A stretch of 41,365 bases of DNA from Halieaceae bacterium (lineage in GTDB: Bacteria; Pseudomonadota; Gammaproteobacteria; Pseudomonadales; Halieaceae), in contig JABHWT010000460.1 of the NCBI GenBank assembly GCA_018657645.1, positions 1 to 41,365 of the forward strand, in the 5' to 3' direction. The notes under the pieces are model-generated. The model was not told where the DNA came from. It searched no databases and saw only the letters and a list, made by a program, of their open reading frames with translations. Positions 1 to 10,564 of the stretch are shown piece by piece. Position 1 is the first letter of the stretch. Every line of letters begins with the position of its first letter. The position numbers were made by a program, and so were the translations under genes.

Positions 1-1
1 A

Positions 2-2428
2 AAGGCGGGGTTTTTATCAGCTATCGTCAAAGGTGAGGCTCAAAGCCCCGCCATAGACAGGAGCCAGGCAATAAGCCTACTTGGCAACATGCACGGGGGC
101 TACAATATAGAAACGCTTGTCACGACTCTGGCCGACAGTGAACTGGGCTCTTTGGCGGCCCGGGAACTTAAGCATACCCTGCTCATGTTCGACGCTTTTC
201 ACGATGTCGCCGAGATGGCAGACAAGGGCAATCAAAACGCCAGCGATGTAATGCAATCCTGGGCCGAGGCAGAGTGGTTTACTTCCCGCGATGCAGTACC
301 GGAATCTATTAAAGTTGCCGTTTTCAAGGTAACTGGAGAGACCAATACAGACGATTTATCTCCCGCTCCCGATGCCTGGTCGCGCCCGGATATACCGCTG
401 CACGCTTTAGCCATGTATAAAATGGCGCGCGAGGGGCTGGAGCCGCAGGAGCATGGTGCCACCGGGCCCATGGCACAAATAAATGACCTCATCGCCAGGA
501 ATATTCCTGTCGCATTCGTTGGCGACGTGGTCGGAACCGGCTCCTCCCGCAAGTCTGCTACTAATTCGGTGCTGTGGTATTTTGGCAGTGATATTCCCGG
601 CGTACCCAACAAAAAGGGTGGTGGTATTTGTATTGGAGGCAAGGTTGCCCCTATTTTCTATAATACGATGGAAGATGCAGGAGCCCTGGTTTTCGAGGCG
701 CCGGTGAACGACATTAACATGGGTGATGTAATTGAAATTCGACCCTACGATGGCAAAATACTATCTGAATCCGGCACCACCCTCTCCGAATTCACACTCA
801 AATCCGATGTCTTGCTGGACGAAGTTCGAGCCGGTGGTCGCATTAACCTCATCATAGGTCGAGGCCTGACCTCACGGGCTCGCGAAGCTCTGGGTTTGGG
901 CGAGTCAGAGGCCTTTCGCAAACCGGTACAACCAGAGGATACCGGCAAGGGATTTAGTCTGGCCCAGAAAATGGTGGGTAAAGCCTGCGGCGTGGAGGGC
1001 ATCCGCCCCGGCACTTATTGCGAGCCACGGATGACCACGGTGGGCTCTCAGGACACCACCGGCCCCATGACCCGCGATGAGCTAAAGGACCTGGCCTGCC
1101 TCGGATTCTCCGCCGACCTGACCATGCAGTCATTTTGCCACACAGCGGCATACCCCAAGCCTGTCGATATCGAAACCCAGCACCACCTGCCGGATTTCAT
1201 CATGTCTCGCGGCGGCATATCTCTGCGCCCGGGCGATGGCATTATTCACTCCTGGCTGAATCGAATGCTATTGCCCGACACAGTGGGTACAGGGGGCGAT
1301 TCTCACACCCGGTTTCCGATGGGTATATCATTCCCGGCCGGTTCTGGCCTGGTGGCATTTGCCGCCGCCACCGGCCTTATGCCTCTGGATATGCCAGAGT
1401 CGATCCTTGTACGCTTCAAAGGTGAATTGCAGCCTGGAATTACGCTGCGCGACCTGGTCCATGCCATCCCCTATTACGGTATCAAGCAGGGTCTGTTGAC
1501 CGTAGAGAAGGAAGGCAAGCGAAACGCTTTTTCAGGTCGCATCCTGGAAATCGAGGGCCTCACCGACTTGACCGTGGAGCAGGCGTTCGAATTGTCAGAT
1601 GCCTCAGCAGAGCGCTCTGCGGCTGGCTGTACCATCAAACTGGACGAGGACACAGTCGCCAGCTACCTGCGCTCTAACATCACATTACTGCGCTCCATGG
1701 TAGCCGATGGCTATGGCGATGCACGCACCCTCGAACGCCGAGCCGGGCTAATGGAAGAGTGGCTCACCAATCCCAGCCTGATGGAGGCTGACGCCGACGC
1801 CGAGTACGCAGAAATTATCGAAATTGATCTCGCAGAAGTCAACGAACCTATTGTTTGCTGTCCCAATGACCCGGATGACGCCAAATTACTATCTGAAGTC
1901 GCCGGAAGTAGTGTGGACGAGGTATTTATCGGCAGTTGCATGACAAATATTGGTCACTTTCGGGCAGCGGGAAAATTACTGGAACAGCACGACGGAGGAA
2001 TTTCCACCCGGCTCTGGATTACACCGCCTACCCGCATGGACGAACACCAGTTAATGCAGGAGGGCTATTACAATATTTTCGGCGCTGCCGGTGCCCGCAC
2101 CGAAATGCCAGGGTGCTCACTGTGCATGGGCAACCAGGCGCGGGTAGCAGCCAATGCTACCGTATTGTCTACGTCGACCCGAAACTTTCCCAATCGCCTG
2201 GGCGATGGCGCCAATGTATATTTAACCTCCGCAGAGTTAGCGGCTGTGGGGGCGATCCTTGGCAAACTACCCACTCCCGCGGAGTACATGACATTCGCCA
2301 GCAATCTCGATTCTATGGCAGATGAAATCTACCGCTATCTGAGTTTTGACCAGATTGTGGCGTTCCAGAAAAGCGCCGAGGATGGCAAGCGTATCGCCGC
2401 GATTGAAGTGCAGGAGGTAAGTGCCTAG
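2..2428 (+). CDS. acnB: Aconitate hydratase B, 5'-truncated by the window edge
   Basis: AcnB interconverts citrate and isocitrate in the TCA cycle; the same family often also acts on 2-methylisocitrate. The reading frame is open from base 2, and its first visible residues are already internal to the protein. 808 residues are visible. The order fits AcnB: the end of the HEAT-like domain, the swivel domain (about residues 100-300), then the catalytic aconitase domains. The three [4Fe-4S] ligand cysteines are in GSCMTN (C646 of the visible part) and PGCSLCMGN (C705, C708). Their 59- and 3-residue spacing equals that of the E. coli enzyme (710, 769, 772), so about 64 N-terminal residues lie outside the window. 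The gene ends 61 bp from the convergent transglutaminase gene. No internal stop or frameshift is seen. Confidence 0.97.
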   Translation, partial: KAGFLSAIVKGEAQSPAIDRSQAISLLGNMHGGYNIETLVTTLADSELGSLAARELKHTLLMFDAFHDVAEMADKGNQNASDVMQSWAEAEWFTSRDAVPESIKVAVFKVTGETNTDDLSPAPDAWSRPDIPLHALAMYKMAREGLEPQEHGATGPMAQINDLIARNIPVAFVGDVVGTGSSRKSATNSVLWYFGSDIPGVPNKKGGGICIGGKVAPIFYNTMEDAGALVFEAPVNDINMGDVIEIRPYDGKILSESGTTLSEFTLKSDVLLDEVRAGGRINLIIGRGLTSRAREALGLGESEAFRKPVQPEDTGKGFSLAQKMVGKACGVEGIRPGTYCEPRMTTVGSQDTTGPMTRDELKDLACLGFSADLTMQSFCHTAAYPKPVDIETQHHLPDFIMSRGGISLRPGDGIIHSWLNRMLLPDTVGTGGDSHTRFPMGISFPAGSGLVAFAAATGLMPLDMPESILVRFKGELQPGITLRDLVHAIPYYGIKQGLLTVEKEGKRNAFSGRILEIEGLTDLTVEQAFELSDASAERSAAGCTIKLDEDTVASYLRSNITLLRSMVADGYGDARTLERRAGLMEEWLTNPSLMEADADAEYAEIIEIDLAEVNEPIVCCPNDPDDAKLLSEVAGSSVDEVFIGSCMTNIGHFRAAGKLLEQHDGGISTRLWITPPTRMDEHQLMQEGYYNIFGAAGARTEMPGCSLCMGNQARVAANATVLSTSTRNFPNRLGDGANVYLTSAELAAVGAILGKLPTPAEYMTFASNLDSMADEIYRYLSFDQIVAFQKSAEDGKRIAAIEVQEVSA

Positions 2429-2461
2429 TAGACAATTGGGCGCTGGATAACAGGCGATGTG

Positions 2462-2479
2462 CCTCGGCGTGGCCCGAGG
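2462..2479. terminator. Small hairpin between convergent acnB and tgpA-like genes
   Basis: The inverted repeat CCTCGG/CCGAGG (2462-2467 and 2474-2479) with a 6-nt loop lies in the 61-bp gap between two convergent stop codons. It could act as a bidirectional terminator. There is no T-run on either side, so the call rests mainly on position. Confidence 0.3.
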
Positions 2480-2489
2480 TGCCCTGGCC

Positions 2490-4514
2490 TTATTCAGAGG
2501 CGCCCTGATGTTTGGAAGGCATTTTCAATCCTCGCACTGCGCGAGCGAATTGTTCTAGAAGATCTGCCCGTCGAGCGGCCGACAAACCAGCGTCAGCGTA
2601 CGCCAGTTCATTATACAGAGCGCTGATTTGGGTAACCTGGGGAGCCATCGATGGGTGCAGTCGAACGACGCGCCGGGAGTAGTCCCCCGGGGCCTCGCTC
2701 GGCGCTCGGCTAATGCCCGCTTTCGCCAATTTATTACAAAAAGACACGAACTGCTTCTCCGCTGGGGACAGCCTGCGAATGGTGCGCTTTGAGAGCAGGG
2801 AAAGCGCTACCGGCAGCAGTACCAGCAACCAACTACCCAGTAATACCACTACAAAGTTCCACCCACTCACTTCTCCTAGCAATTTCTGCAAGAAATTATA
2901 CTGTCGCTCGCCCTCATATCCGATAACCCATTTCTGCCACTGGTAGGTCAATGCGTCGTAGCGCAGGCGCAGGGTGTTTACCCAAGCCACGCTGCGAAAT
3001 CGCAAGGGAGACAGTGGCGACCCTGCCAGGAATGTACCCTCACCCGAAACGGCTTGCTCCAGCCCCCACTCTATACGATCCGGCGACACGGCGGCGGTGG
3101 GATCAACCCGTACCCATCCCTCTCCCTCTAACCACACTTCGGCCCAGGCATGAGCATCAAACTGGTGCACTATAACAGTACGATTTACCGGGTTAATCTC
3201 TCCTCCCTGATAACCAGCCACTACTCTGGCAGGTAGACCAGCGGCTCGCATCATCACCACAAAGGCATAGGCATAGTGCTCGCAGAAACCCCGCCGGGTC
3301 TCAAACAGAAACTCATCCATCGCATCCTCACCCAGAGTTGGGGGCTGCAGCGTGTAGATATAGGGTTCCTGGTTGAATTTCCGCAACACCGTGTCGACAA
3401 ATGCCCGGTCATCCGCAGCCGAGCGCCGCAGTTCCACGCCTAATTGTCGGGTTCGGGGGTTGGTGTCCTCGGGTAGTGCTAGTTCTGTTCGCCGTCGCCA
3501 GTCGGACAATTCCCTATCCAGAACTGTGTCCGGCCACGACCTCACGCGATATTGATACTCATCCTCCATCTCAATCGGTAAAAACAAGCGGTAGTCCGGT
3601 GCCCGCATCACACCGCGTCCGAGTGGCCTGGCATAGCGCAGGCTGAATAGCCAGTTTTGCTGGGTTGGCTCCATAATGACACTGTATTCTACCGGCTCAC
3701 CATCAGTGGTAACCGGCTTCTCCCGCCGCTCTCGAACAGGGATTTCGTAGTACACAAGACTGGTCCATGCACCCTCCACCAATCGGCTGAAAACCAGCCC
3801 TCGCCAATACATATCTTCCCGCGATGGAATTTCCCCTTCAAATTGTACCCTGAAAGCAACTTCATCAGATTGGCTCAAATTCGAAATATCTCCGGGCTTC
3901 ATAAAGTCGCTTACACCGGTTTTAGCTGTGAGGCTCTTCAGCGGTACAGTCCATAGCGGACCAATACGGGGAAACAGGAAAAACAAGACCAGCATCAGGG
4001 GGAAAGCCTGTAGCAGCATGAGAGCAGGCAGACGAATAGTCTTGAAGTTGAAGCGATGCTGTCCCGGCTGGTTCAGCGCCACCAGACCTGTTGTTATCAG
4101 CGTTACATTTAGCAGCGAGTACAGGGCAATGGGGATATCCTGGCTGAATAGGAACTCCGTAATGCACAGGAAATACCCCAGGAACAGCAGGACGTAGCCA
4201 TCCTTTCGGTTCACCAGCTCGATCAACTTCAGAGCAAATGCAGCCAGCAACAATGCCACTGTTGGCTCCAGACCAATGAGTGTACCGAAACTAAAGAAGG
4301 TTCCACTAAAACAGGTTAAAGTGAGTGCCACTTTGACCCAGCGACCTGGAAATGACCAGCGCCCCGAGTAAACCATTATTCGCCAGAAGACAGCAATGGC
4401 ATATAGGCCCAGAATCCACAAAGGAATACGTCCAACATGGGGCGCCACCAGGGTGAACATTGTAATGATAATCCACACCAGTGCGTTGCGAGGGACTTGC
4501 TGCTCTGGCCTCAT
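2490..4514 (-). CDS. TgpA-like transmembrane transglutaminase
   Basis: The protein has 674 aa. The N-terminal 200 or so residues are strongly hydrophobic, with several membrane segments (DUF3488-type). A periplasmic transglutaminase-like domain follows, then a membrane segment near residue 555 and a DUF4129-like cytoplasmic tail. The cysteine-protease-like triad is visible: C411 in GFCEHYA, H455 in DAHAWAEVW and D471 in RVDPT. Spacing of 44 and 16 residues is what I recall for P. aeruginosa TgpA. Such proteins probably crosslink or cleave an envelope substrate, which remains undefined. The ATG overlaps the stop of the upstream DUF58 gene (ATGA), so translation is probably coupled. It is the last gene of a MoxR-DUF58-transglutaminase operon, a conserved trio in gammaproteobacteria. 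Confidence 0.92.
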   Translation of the reverse strand: MRPEQQVPRNALVWIIITMFTLVAPHVGRIPLWILGLYAIAVFWRIMVYSGRWSFPGRWVKVALTLTCFSGTFFSFGTLIGLEPTVALLLAAFALKLIELVNRKDGYVLLFLGYFLCITEFLFSQDIPIALYSLLNVTLITTGLVALNQPGQHRFNFKTIRLPALMLLQAFPLMLVLFFLFPRIGPLWTVPLKSLTAKTGVSDFMKPGDISNLSQSDEVAFRVQFEGEIPSREDMYWRGLVFSRLVEGAWTSLVYYEIPVRERREKPVTTDGEPVEYSVIMEPTQQNWLFSLRYARPLGRGVMRAPDYRLFLPIEMEDEYQYRVRSWPDTVLDRELSDWRRRTELALPEDTNPRTRQLGVELRRSAADDRAFVDTVLRKFNQEPYIYTLQPPTLGEDAMDEFLFETRRGFCEHYAYAFVVMMRAAGLPARVVAGYQGGEINPVNRTVIVHQFDAHAWAEVWLEGEGWVRVDPTAAVSPDRIEWGLEQAVSGEGTFLAGSPLSPLRFRSVAWVNTLRLRYDALTYQWQKWVIGYEGERQYNFLQKLLGEVSGWNFVVVLLGSWLLVLLPVALSLLSKRTIRRLSPAEKQFVSFCNKLAKAGISRAPSEAPGDYSRRVVRLHPSMAPQVTQISALYNELAYADAGLSAARRADLLEQFARAVRGLKMPSKHQGASE

Positions 4515-5509
4515 TGCCGTCCACCCGGGAGTCCGTACAATGCTAACTCCTTGAGAATCTGGTCCCTGTGTTTAATACCTGACCCTGGCTGAATTACCAG
4601 ACCGGGCATACGCAAACCGTATTCGACATTGTCCGATTCAAGTTCCAGTGCCCAATAGCACAAATGGGACAATCGTTGCTCACTATCGCGCCCCATAAAC
4701 ATATCCCAGTCGAGCCACACACTACGATCGGCATAGGCACCGTACTGCTTGCTCTGCAGCGCTTGCCCCTTGGCCAGGCCCTTCCAATGAATTTGTTTTG
4801 GCGAATCACCCAGCTGGTAATCCCGAAAACCGTAAAAATCGTCGCTACCTACAATAGCGACAGCAGCACCGTCCGGTTTGTCGGTGGCCAGGCCAGGCAA
4901 TGGTCCACAGGCTTCGGGCTGCGGATATACCAGTGCATGGAGATCCAGATCTATCCAGGTCCAGCAGCGTAATAGGCCCAAAGGGAATGTGGACTCCACC
5001 AGTAAGCGTCCAGGGCTGTACCAACCTCGCTTACCCACGGCGGTGTGTAAACGAATCTCTACCCGATGGTCGCTTTCCAGATTAACGGTAGCGTCAGTGC
5101 TTTGAGCCCATTTCACATGCAGGGCATAGTGAGGCCGCTGCTTAGTTCTCTCAATGTAGATTTCAAATTCTGATTGCTGGCCCGGAAATGCCGACTTAGC
5201 GCGTACCGCGTGAATGGTCAGGCCGGAGAGGTTTGCATAGGTGTGCAACGTTGCGACGACAAACAAGGTCGCTAGCAGGAAAGTTAAAGCAAAACTCATG
5301 TTATTCTGATAATTAATTGCGGCTATCAACATTATCAGAAGGCATAAGCCGAAGAACAAGCCGACGCTTGAAGGAAAGATAAATATTCGCTTCTGGTTCA
5401 GCGTGACTGAGCGGGCAGGCGGAATACGTCTATTTACCCAGGCGCGAAAGCGCCCTTGCATACGCGCCCGAAGACGCTCTACACCACGCTTGTATGCCGC
5501 GGTCAGCAC
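4511..5509 (-). CDS. DUF58 domain membrane-associated protein
   Basis: The protein has 332 aa and a probable GTG start with an AGGGG ribosome-binding site about 8 nt upstream. Two adjacent hydrophobic segments at about residues 40-95 anchor it in the membrane. The C-terminal half carries the DUF58 signature FRDYQLGDSPKQIHWKGLAK, the part related to vWA-type folds. It lies 12 bp after the MoxR ATPase gene and overlaps the transglutaminase gene by 4 bp. In this conserved trio the DUF58 protein is thought to be a partner of the MoxR AAA+ ATPase; the molecular role is not established. No obvious defects are seen. Confidence 0.9.
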   Translation of the reverse strand: MLTAAYKRGVERLRARMQGRFRAWVNRRIPPARSVTLNQKRIFIFPSSVGLFFGLCLLIMLIAAINYQNNMSFALTFLLATLFVVATLHTYANLSGLTIHAVRAKSAFPGQQSEFEIYIERTKQRPHYALHVKWAQSTDATVNLESDHRVEIRLHTAVGKRGWYSPGRLLVESTFPLGLLRCWTWIDLDLHALVYPQPEACGPLPGLATDKPDGAAVAIVGSDDFYGFRDYQLGDSPKQIHWKGLAKGQALQSKQYGAYADRSVWLDWDMFMGRDSEQRLSHLCYWALELESDNVEYGLRMPGLVIQPGSGIKHRDQILKELALYGLPGGRQ

Positions 5510-5521
5510 AGGTCTGCCCCT

Positions 5522-6451
5522 TTAGGGTCCGACCACATCCACATTATGCTGTAGTATCGCTACCAGGGCCTGATTGTCTCCCGCATAATCGCCACTGGGA
5601 ACCAGACGATGTGCAGCAACAGATGGAAGCACCATTTGCAAATCCTCCGGGACAACATGACCGCGACTATTCATAACAGCCCAGGTCTTGGCACTGTCCA
5701 GAAGAGCCAGGGCTCCTCGCGGCGACAATCCCACTGCAAACTCGTGTGACTGTCGCGTATAGGCAACCAATCGCTGCAGGTAGTCCAATAAATTATCCGA
5801 CGCGTGAACCTGTTCAACTGCCTGGCGAATCAGCTGAAGTTGGTCCGCGCTTATGCATTGTTTGGGGCTCCTATTATTGCCCAGAGCATGGTGCTGGTTT
5901 AGAAACATCGTCCTCTCGGCCTGGGGATGTGGGTAACCCAACTCCAGACGCATTAAAAAGCGGTCTAGCTGAGATTCGGGCAAGGGGTAGGTTCCAGACT
6001 GATGAATAGGATTTTGAGTGGCAATGACAAAAAATGGAGAGGGTAGTGGCCGGGTCTCCCCCTCCACTGTGACCTGGCCCTCGGCCATCGCCTCCAGCAA
6101 TGCGCTTTGGGTTCGTGGAGTGGTCCGGTTGATTTCATCGGCCAGAAGCAGTTGCGTAAAAATAGGCCCGGGATGAAAGGTAAATGTCGCATCAGTACGG
6201 TCAAACACCGATACACCAAGAATATCGGCCGGTAACAAATCGCTGGTAAACTGAACGCGCTTGTAATTCAGGCCCAGAACATCGGCAAGCGCGTGAGACA
6301 ACGTCGTTTTACCCATGCCGGGCAGATCTTCAATCAGCAGGTGTCCACGGGCAAACAAGCAGCATAAAGCCAGCCTGATTTGTGGCTCCTTGCCAAGCAA
6401 TACCCGCCCCACTTCGGTAACGGCATGGTCTACAAGCGCCTGTAACTGCAT
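5522..6451 (-). CDS. MoxR-family AAA+ ATPase
   Basis: The protein has 309 aa. Walker A is at residues 45-50 (GMGKTT) and Walker B is near residues 105-112 (LLADEIN). The following TTPRTQSALLEAMAEGQVT and FVIATQNP (sensor 1) motifs are those of the MoxR subfamily. A C-terminal lid domain contains SPRGALALLDSAK. MoxR ATPases act as chaperone-like factors that mature or activate partner complexes, often together with vWA/DUF58 proteins. The ATG has an AGGGA site 8 nt upstream. It is the first gene of the MoxR-DUF58-transglutaminase operon and starts 33 bp after metZ ends on the same strand. Confidence 0.93.
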   Translation of the reverse strand: MQLQALVDHAVTEVGRVLLGKEPQIRLALCCLFARGHLLIEDLPGMGKTTLSHALADVLGLNYKRVQFTSDLLPADILGVSVFDRTDATFTFHPGPIFTQLLLADEINRTTPRTQSALLEAMAEGQVTVEGETRPLPSPFFVIATQNPIHQSGTYPLPESQLDRFLMRLELGYPHPQAERTMFLNQHHALGNNRSPKQCISADQLQLIRQAVEQVHASDNLLDYLQRLVAYTRQSHEFAVGLSPRGALALLDSAKTWAVMNSRGHVVPEDLQMVLPSVAAHRLVPSGDYAGDNQALVAILQHNVDVVGP

Positions 6452-6484
6452 TACTGAATCCCTGCCTGGATTGTTTTCGAATAG

Positions 6485-7687
6485 TTAGCTGATACTGGGA
6501 ATGCCCCGCCGTAAATCAGCCTTGAGATCATCCACGTGTTCCAGGCCAACGGCTACGCGGATAAGATTATCGGTAATTCCGGCTGCTAGTCTGGCCTCTT
6601 TACCAAGACGCCCATGGGTTGTTGTTGCCGGATGTACGATAGTCGATTTTGCATCTCCCAGGTTAGCGGTTAGGGACAAGATCTGGGCTGCATCTATGGT
6701 TTTCCACGCCTGCTCCCGACCACCGGCTACGGTGAAAGAAAGTACGCCGCCAAAAGCACGCTGTTGTCGACATGCCAACTCGTACCCTGGATGTTGTTCC
6801 AACCCCGCATAAAAGACCCTCTCTACCCCCGGTTGCTCCTGCAACCACCGGGCCAATTCCAGAGCTGAACTACTATGGGCCTCCATCCGCAGGCGCAAGG
6901 TTTCCAACCCCTTGAGAAAAACCCAGGCGTTAAAAGCACTCATTGTTGGACCGCCCGAGCGCATAAAAGTCACCACCTCCTGCAGCAGTTCTGCGCCGCC
7001 CACCACGGCTCCGCCCACGCAACGTCCCTGCCCGTCCAGGTACTTGGTTGCCGAGTGAATCACTATATCGGCGCCAAGAGAAAGAGGCCTCTGCAAGGCC
7101 GGTGTGCAAAAGCAATTGTCTACCACCAATAAAGCGCCGCTTTCCCGGGCAAGGGTGGACAGGCGAGCAAGATCGGCCACTTCACACAGAGGATTAGAGG
7201 GGGTTTCCAAGAATAACATGGCTGTGTTGGGCTTAATTGCCTCGCGCCACAATGAGAAATCCAACAGAGGAACAAAGCTCACCTCTACGCCAAATTTCGC
7301 CATGTATTTGGAAAACAATGTGGTGGTTGTACCAAACACATCGCGCGAGCATAAAACATGATCACCGGCCTTGAGCAAGGCCATACAGGTACTGAGAATG
7401 GCAGACATGCCAGAAGCCGTACCCACAGCTTGCTCGGCACCTTCCAGCGCGGCCAGGCGCTGTTCGAAAGTTCGCACGGTGGGGTTCGTGTAGCGCGAGT
7501 AAACATTGCCACTTTCCTCGCCGGAAAAGCGTGCAGCTGCATCTGCGGCACTATCAAACACGTAGCTGGAAGTCAGAAACAAGGGCTCTGAATGCTCGCC
7601 TTCGAGGGTGCGTTCAATACCCGCCCGCACTGCGAGGGTGTCGGGGTGCACGTCCCTCAATATCCCGTCGCTGGAATTATCTGTCAT
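6485..7687 (-). CDS. metZ: O-succinylhomoserine sulfhydrylase
   Basis: This PLP enzyme makes homocysteine from O-succinylhomoserine and sulfide, the direct sulfhydrylation route to methionine. It has 400 aa from the chosen ATG. An in-frame ATG 36 bp upstream exists, but the chosen one has GGGA just upstream and gives an N terminus (MTDNSSDG) like Pseudomonas MetZ. The Cys/Met-metabolism PLP-enzyme fold is clear. The Schiff-base lysine is K215 in SATKYLDGQGRC, with YSRYTNPT and ETPSNP motifs before it. It follows purF, as in Pseudomonas. Cystathionine gamma-synthase is a close relative; the purF-metZ order and the sequence style favour MetZ. Confidence 0.92.
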   Translation of the reverse strand: MTDNSSDGILRDVHPDTLAVRAGIERTLEGEHSEPLFLTSSYVFDSAADAAARFSGEESGNVYSRYTNPTVRTFEQRLAALEGAEQAVGTASGMSAILSTCMALLKAGDHVLCSRDVFGTTTTLFSKYMAKFGVEVSFVPLLDFSLWREAIKPNTAMLFLETPSNPLCEVADLARLSTLARESGALLVVDNCFCTPALQRPLSLGADIVIHSATKYLDGQGRCVGGAVVGGAELLQEVVTFMRSGGPTMSAFNAWVFLKGLETLRLRMEAHSSSALELARWLQEQPGVERVFYAGLEQHPGYELACRQQRAFGGVLSFTVAGGREQAWKTIDAAQILSLTANLGDAKSTIVHPATTTHGRLGKEARLAAGITDNLIRVAVGLEHVDDLKADLRRGIPSIS

Positions 7688-7746
7688 GATGTCCCATTTT
7701 GATTGATGCTCCATTGATTTCATTGCGCAGCTTGCGTTGCATACAC

Positions 7747-9267
7747 CTATGCATCATTGTGCAAACCCACTACGGCGCCAGCCGCCTGGTGCGCATCCCG
7801 ATCCTCACTCTGTGCTTCATCATTGCGCAGCGAATCCACCCGATCAAGGTAACTCTGATCTACATCACCGGTGATATACTTACCATCAAATACTGAACAA
7901 TCCAGACCGATCAACTGCGAATTGCCATCAAGTGAGCAGCGTATCAGGTCATCGAGGTCCTGGTAAACCAACCAGTCGGCCCCGATCATTTCACAGATTT
8001 CCTCAACGCTGCGCTTGTGCGCAATCAGTTCGCTGGCCGATGGCATGTCTATACCATATACGTTTGGGTAACGTACCGGCGGCGCAGCGGAAGCGAAATA
8101 AACACGCCTGGCGCCGGAATCTCTGGCCATTTGAATAATCTGCCGACAAGTCGTGCCGCGAACAATGGAATCATCCACCAGCATGACATTTTTCCCTTCA
8201 AACTCTAGAGGAACCGGATTGAGCTTTTGGCGAACAGACTTACGGCGAGCACTCTGTCCCGGCATAATAAAAGTTCGACCAATATAGCGGTTTTTCATAA
8301 AGCCTTCTCGAAACTTGAGCCCCAATTCCGAGGCCATGGACTGCGCGGCCACGCGGCTGGTGTCGGGAATTGGAATAATTACGTCGATATCGTGGTCGGG
8401 GCGCTCGGCCATTATTTTCTTGGCCAGGGCTTCACCCTGTCGCAGACGCGTTTTATATACAGAGACACCATCCATTAAAGAGTCGGGGCGCGCAAAATAA
8501 ACGTGTTCGAAAATACAGGGGCGCAATTGAGCGCTATCACAGCATTGTTGACGGTGTAGCACACCCTGTAAATCAATGAATACAGCCTCGCCCGGCGCCA
8601 CGTCATCAATCATAGTGAAACCCAACACATCCAGAGCCACACTCTCGGATGCCACCATATACTCTTTACCAGCACCCACATCACGTGCGCCAATGACCAG
8701 CGGCCGAATGCCGTTGGGATCGCGAAAACCAACAACGCCGTAGTCAACCAGCAGAGCAACAGCCGCATAGCCACCCCGGCACCGATTAAAAACCGCCTCG
8801 ATCGCTTTGAATATATCCTGGGCCTGAGGCGTCAGTTTACCCAGTGTTTGCAACTCGTGTGCAAACACATTGAGCAAAACCTCAGAGTCGGAATCCGTGT
8901 TGAGGTGGCGCAGGTCTCCTTGAAATATCTCTCGCGCAAGCGCCTCTCTATTTGTGAGATTACCATTGTGTGCCAAAGCAATGCCGTAGGGAGAGTTAAC
9001 ATAAAACGGCTGTGCGAGGGCTGTGCCAATACTGCCGGCAGTCGGATACCGAACATGACCAATTCCACTTGAGCCTTCCAGTCGTTGCATGTGTTGTTGA
9101 CGGAACACGTCGCGCACCAGACCTACACTTTTACGCTGACTGAACTTTCCGCCACTACAAGTCATAATACCCGCAGCATCCTGCCCCCGATGCTGCAGGA
9201 CGGTCAATGCGTCATAGATATCAGGAGCAACATTGGTCTTACCCACCAATCCCACCAGACCACACAT
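7747..9267 (-). CDS. purF: Amidophosphoribosyltransferase
   Basis: PurF catalyses the first committed step of purine synthesis, PRPP plus glutamine to phosphoribosylamine. The start is set by chemistry: the N-terminal nucleophile cysteine must follow the initiator Met, and the ATG at 9267 gives MCGLVG with an AGAGGTGGG ribosome-binding site upstream. A GTG four codons earlier is therefore not used. The protein has 506 aa, normal for the family. The glutaminase domain covers about residues 2-235; the phosphoribosyltransferase domain has the PRPP loop [13 protein letters not shown] at residues 361-373. It lies 39 bp after cvpA and 59 bp before metZ, probably co-transcribed. Confidence 0.97.
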   Translation of the reverse strand: MCGLVGLVGKTNVAPDIYDALTVLQHRGQDAAGIMTCSGGKFSQRKSVGLVRDVFRQQHMQRLEGSSGIGHVRYPTAGSIGTALAQPFYVNSPYGIALAHNGNLTNREALAREIFQGDLRHLNTDSDSEVLLNVFAHELQTLGKLTPQAQDIFKAIEAVFNRCRGGYAAVALLVDYGVVGFRDPNGIRPLVIGARDVGAGKEYMVASESVALDVLGFTMIDDVAPGEAVFIDLQGVLHRQQCCDSAQLRPCIFEHVYFARPDSLMDGVSVYKTRLRQGEALAKKIMAERPDHDIDVIIPIPDTSRVAAQSMASELGLKFREGFMKNRYIGRTFIMPGQSARRKSVRQKLNPVPLEFEGKNVMLVDDSIVRGTTCRQIIQMARDSGARRVYFASAAPPVRYPNVYGIDMPSASELIAHKRSVEEICEMIGADWLVYQDLDDLIRCSLDGNSQLIGLDCSVFDGKYITGDVDQSYLDRVDSLRNDEAQSEDRDAHQAAGAVVGLHNDA

Positions 9268-9306
9268 CGTAATACCCACCTCTTGCCTACACGATCGCTT
9301 CGCGAC

Positions 9307-9822
9307 CTATATTGATATACCAGGTACCTGACTCAACTCAAACTGACCAAATACCGATCGACCCCACTGCAATAACATATCCACGTAAGGCATCAGCTGG
9401 GACTGGCGCAACACGTGCTGATCCTGATGTGGCACTAACTCCCGTACCACGAATGCGATGACCAATAAGATAATAAGGCCTCGAGCAAAACCAAAAACGG
9501 TCCCCAGCAAACGGTCCAGTGCGCTCAGGCCCGTCAATTTGATCAGATGGGACATCAGATTCGCTATCAGATTAACCAGTAGCAATACGACGATGAACAC
9601 AATAACGTATGCCGCCACCTGTCTACCAGGCTCATTGCTGATCACTGTGTTCAAGTGCATTGCCAATCGATCCGCCAGCAAATTGGCCATCATGAACGCG
9701 ACGACCCAACCCATCAGCGACAAAGCCTCTCGCACAAATCCTCGCCATAAACTGAGCAGCGTCGACATGCCAAGAATAGCGATAATCGTCCAGTCCAGCC
9801 AGTTGAGGGCGAGCGTGTTCAC
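9307..9822 (-). CDS. cvpA: CvpA family inner-membrane protein
   Basis: The protein has 171 aa with four predicted membrane segments (about residues 10-28, 30-50, 68-92 and 108-130) and the CvpA signature of a glycine-containing first helix followed by RGFVREALSLMGW. CvpA is needed for colicin V production in E. coli and is linked to envelope homeostasis; the exact activity is unknown. The start is GTG with no strong ribosome-binding site. The neighbours, a SPOR-domain gene upstream and purF downstream, are the canonical context and support the call. Confidence 0.92.
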   Translation of the reverse strand: MNTLALNWLDWTIIAILGMSTLLSLWRGFVREALSLMGWVVAFMMANLLADRLAMHLNTVISNEPGRQVAAYVIVFIVVLLLVNLIANLMSHLIKLTGLSALDRLLGTVFGFARGLIILLVIAFVVRELVPHQDQHVLRQSQLMPYVDMLLQWGRSVFGQFELSQVPGISI

Positions 9823-9882
9823 GATTGGACCCTACACCCGGTAGAGAGTCCCGCGCCGATCAATAGTTTATCAGAACAATCC

Positions 9883-9913
9883 GCCTTGCTATAGCGAGAG
9901 GGACGAGCAAGGC
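9883..9913 (-). terminator. 8-bp inverted repeat directly after the SPOR-protein stop codon
   Basis: GCCTTGCT (9883-9890) and AGCAAGGC (9906-9913) form a perfect 8-bp stem with a 15-nt loop in the 91-bp gap before cvpA. On the minus strand there is no T-run after it. It may be an attenuator or an mRNA stability hairpin rather than a full terminator. Confidence 0.3.
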
Positions 9914-10564
9914 TCATGGTATATACCGCCTGATAATAGATTTCACCGCAAACTCAGCGTCGATTTTCGCCATTGCGTCTTCCAATTTCACTTTCTCAAA
10001 TTTGGGGCCAATGTACACCCGATATAATGCCTGCTCTGAAGTCGAGATTTTTTTTACATAGGCTTTGTGCCCCATATCGAGAAGCTTCAGGCGCAGCTTT
10101 TCCGCAGTTTGAGGGCTAGCCACGCTCACCACCTGCAGTATCCATGCAATGGGAACCCCCTGAGCATCCAGCTCAGGCTTTGCAGGCGCTTCAGTTCGTG
10201 TTTTTCGGTCCACTTTGGCTATACCGGTGGACTGGGTGTGGATGGTACCGTCTTTACTATCCGACTCCTCCTTCGCAGACTCGGCACCAATTACCTCCGG
10301 TTGCAAATCAGACAGGTCGCTTCCTTTGGGGTCCATATCTTCCTGCTGATCTTGTTGCCGGGCCGAAAACTGCGGGGGGCGGCGCAGGCCACTTGAGTCC
10401 GGTGGCGCCAGCGGTGTTGTATTGACCTCGGGTGGATCGAGAAAGTGCGATTGATCCGCTGTGGAAGGACTATCTGGCTCAACAAATATGATAGGCCAGA
10501 ACAAGACACCCAAGGCAACCAGAATAAGGGCACCCACCAGACGTTGCTTGAGGAGGTCATTCAC
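9914..10564 (-). CDS. dedD: SPOR-domain membrane protein, DedD-like
   Basis: The protein has 216 aa. A short cytoplasmic N terminus is followed by one membrane helix (about residues 9-28), a Pro/Ser/Asp-rich linker (30-130), and a C-terminal SPOR domain (about 135-215). SPOR domains bind denuded peptidoglycan glycans at the septum; DedD helps cell division. The ATG overlaps the end of folC by 4 bp (ATGA-type coupling). The folC-dedD-cvpA-purF order is conserved in gammaproteobacteria. The gene name is by position and domain layout; sequence identity to E. coli DedD looks low outside the SPOR domain. Confidence 0.85.
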   Translation of the reverse strand: MNDLLKQRLVGALILVALGVLFWPIIFVEPDSPSTADQSHFLDPPEVNTTPLAPPDSSGLRRPPQFSARQQDQQEDMDPKGSDLSDLQPEVIGAESAKEESDSKDGTIHTQSTGIAKVDRKTRTEAPAKPELDAQGVPIAWILQVVSVASPQTAEKLRLKLLDMGHKAYVKKISTSEQALYRVYIGPKFEKVKLEDAMAKIDAEFAVKSIIRRYIP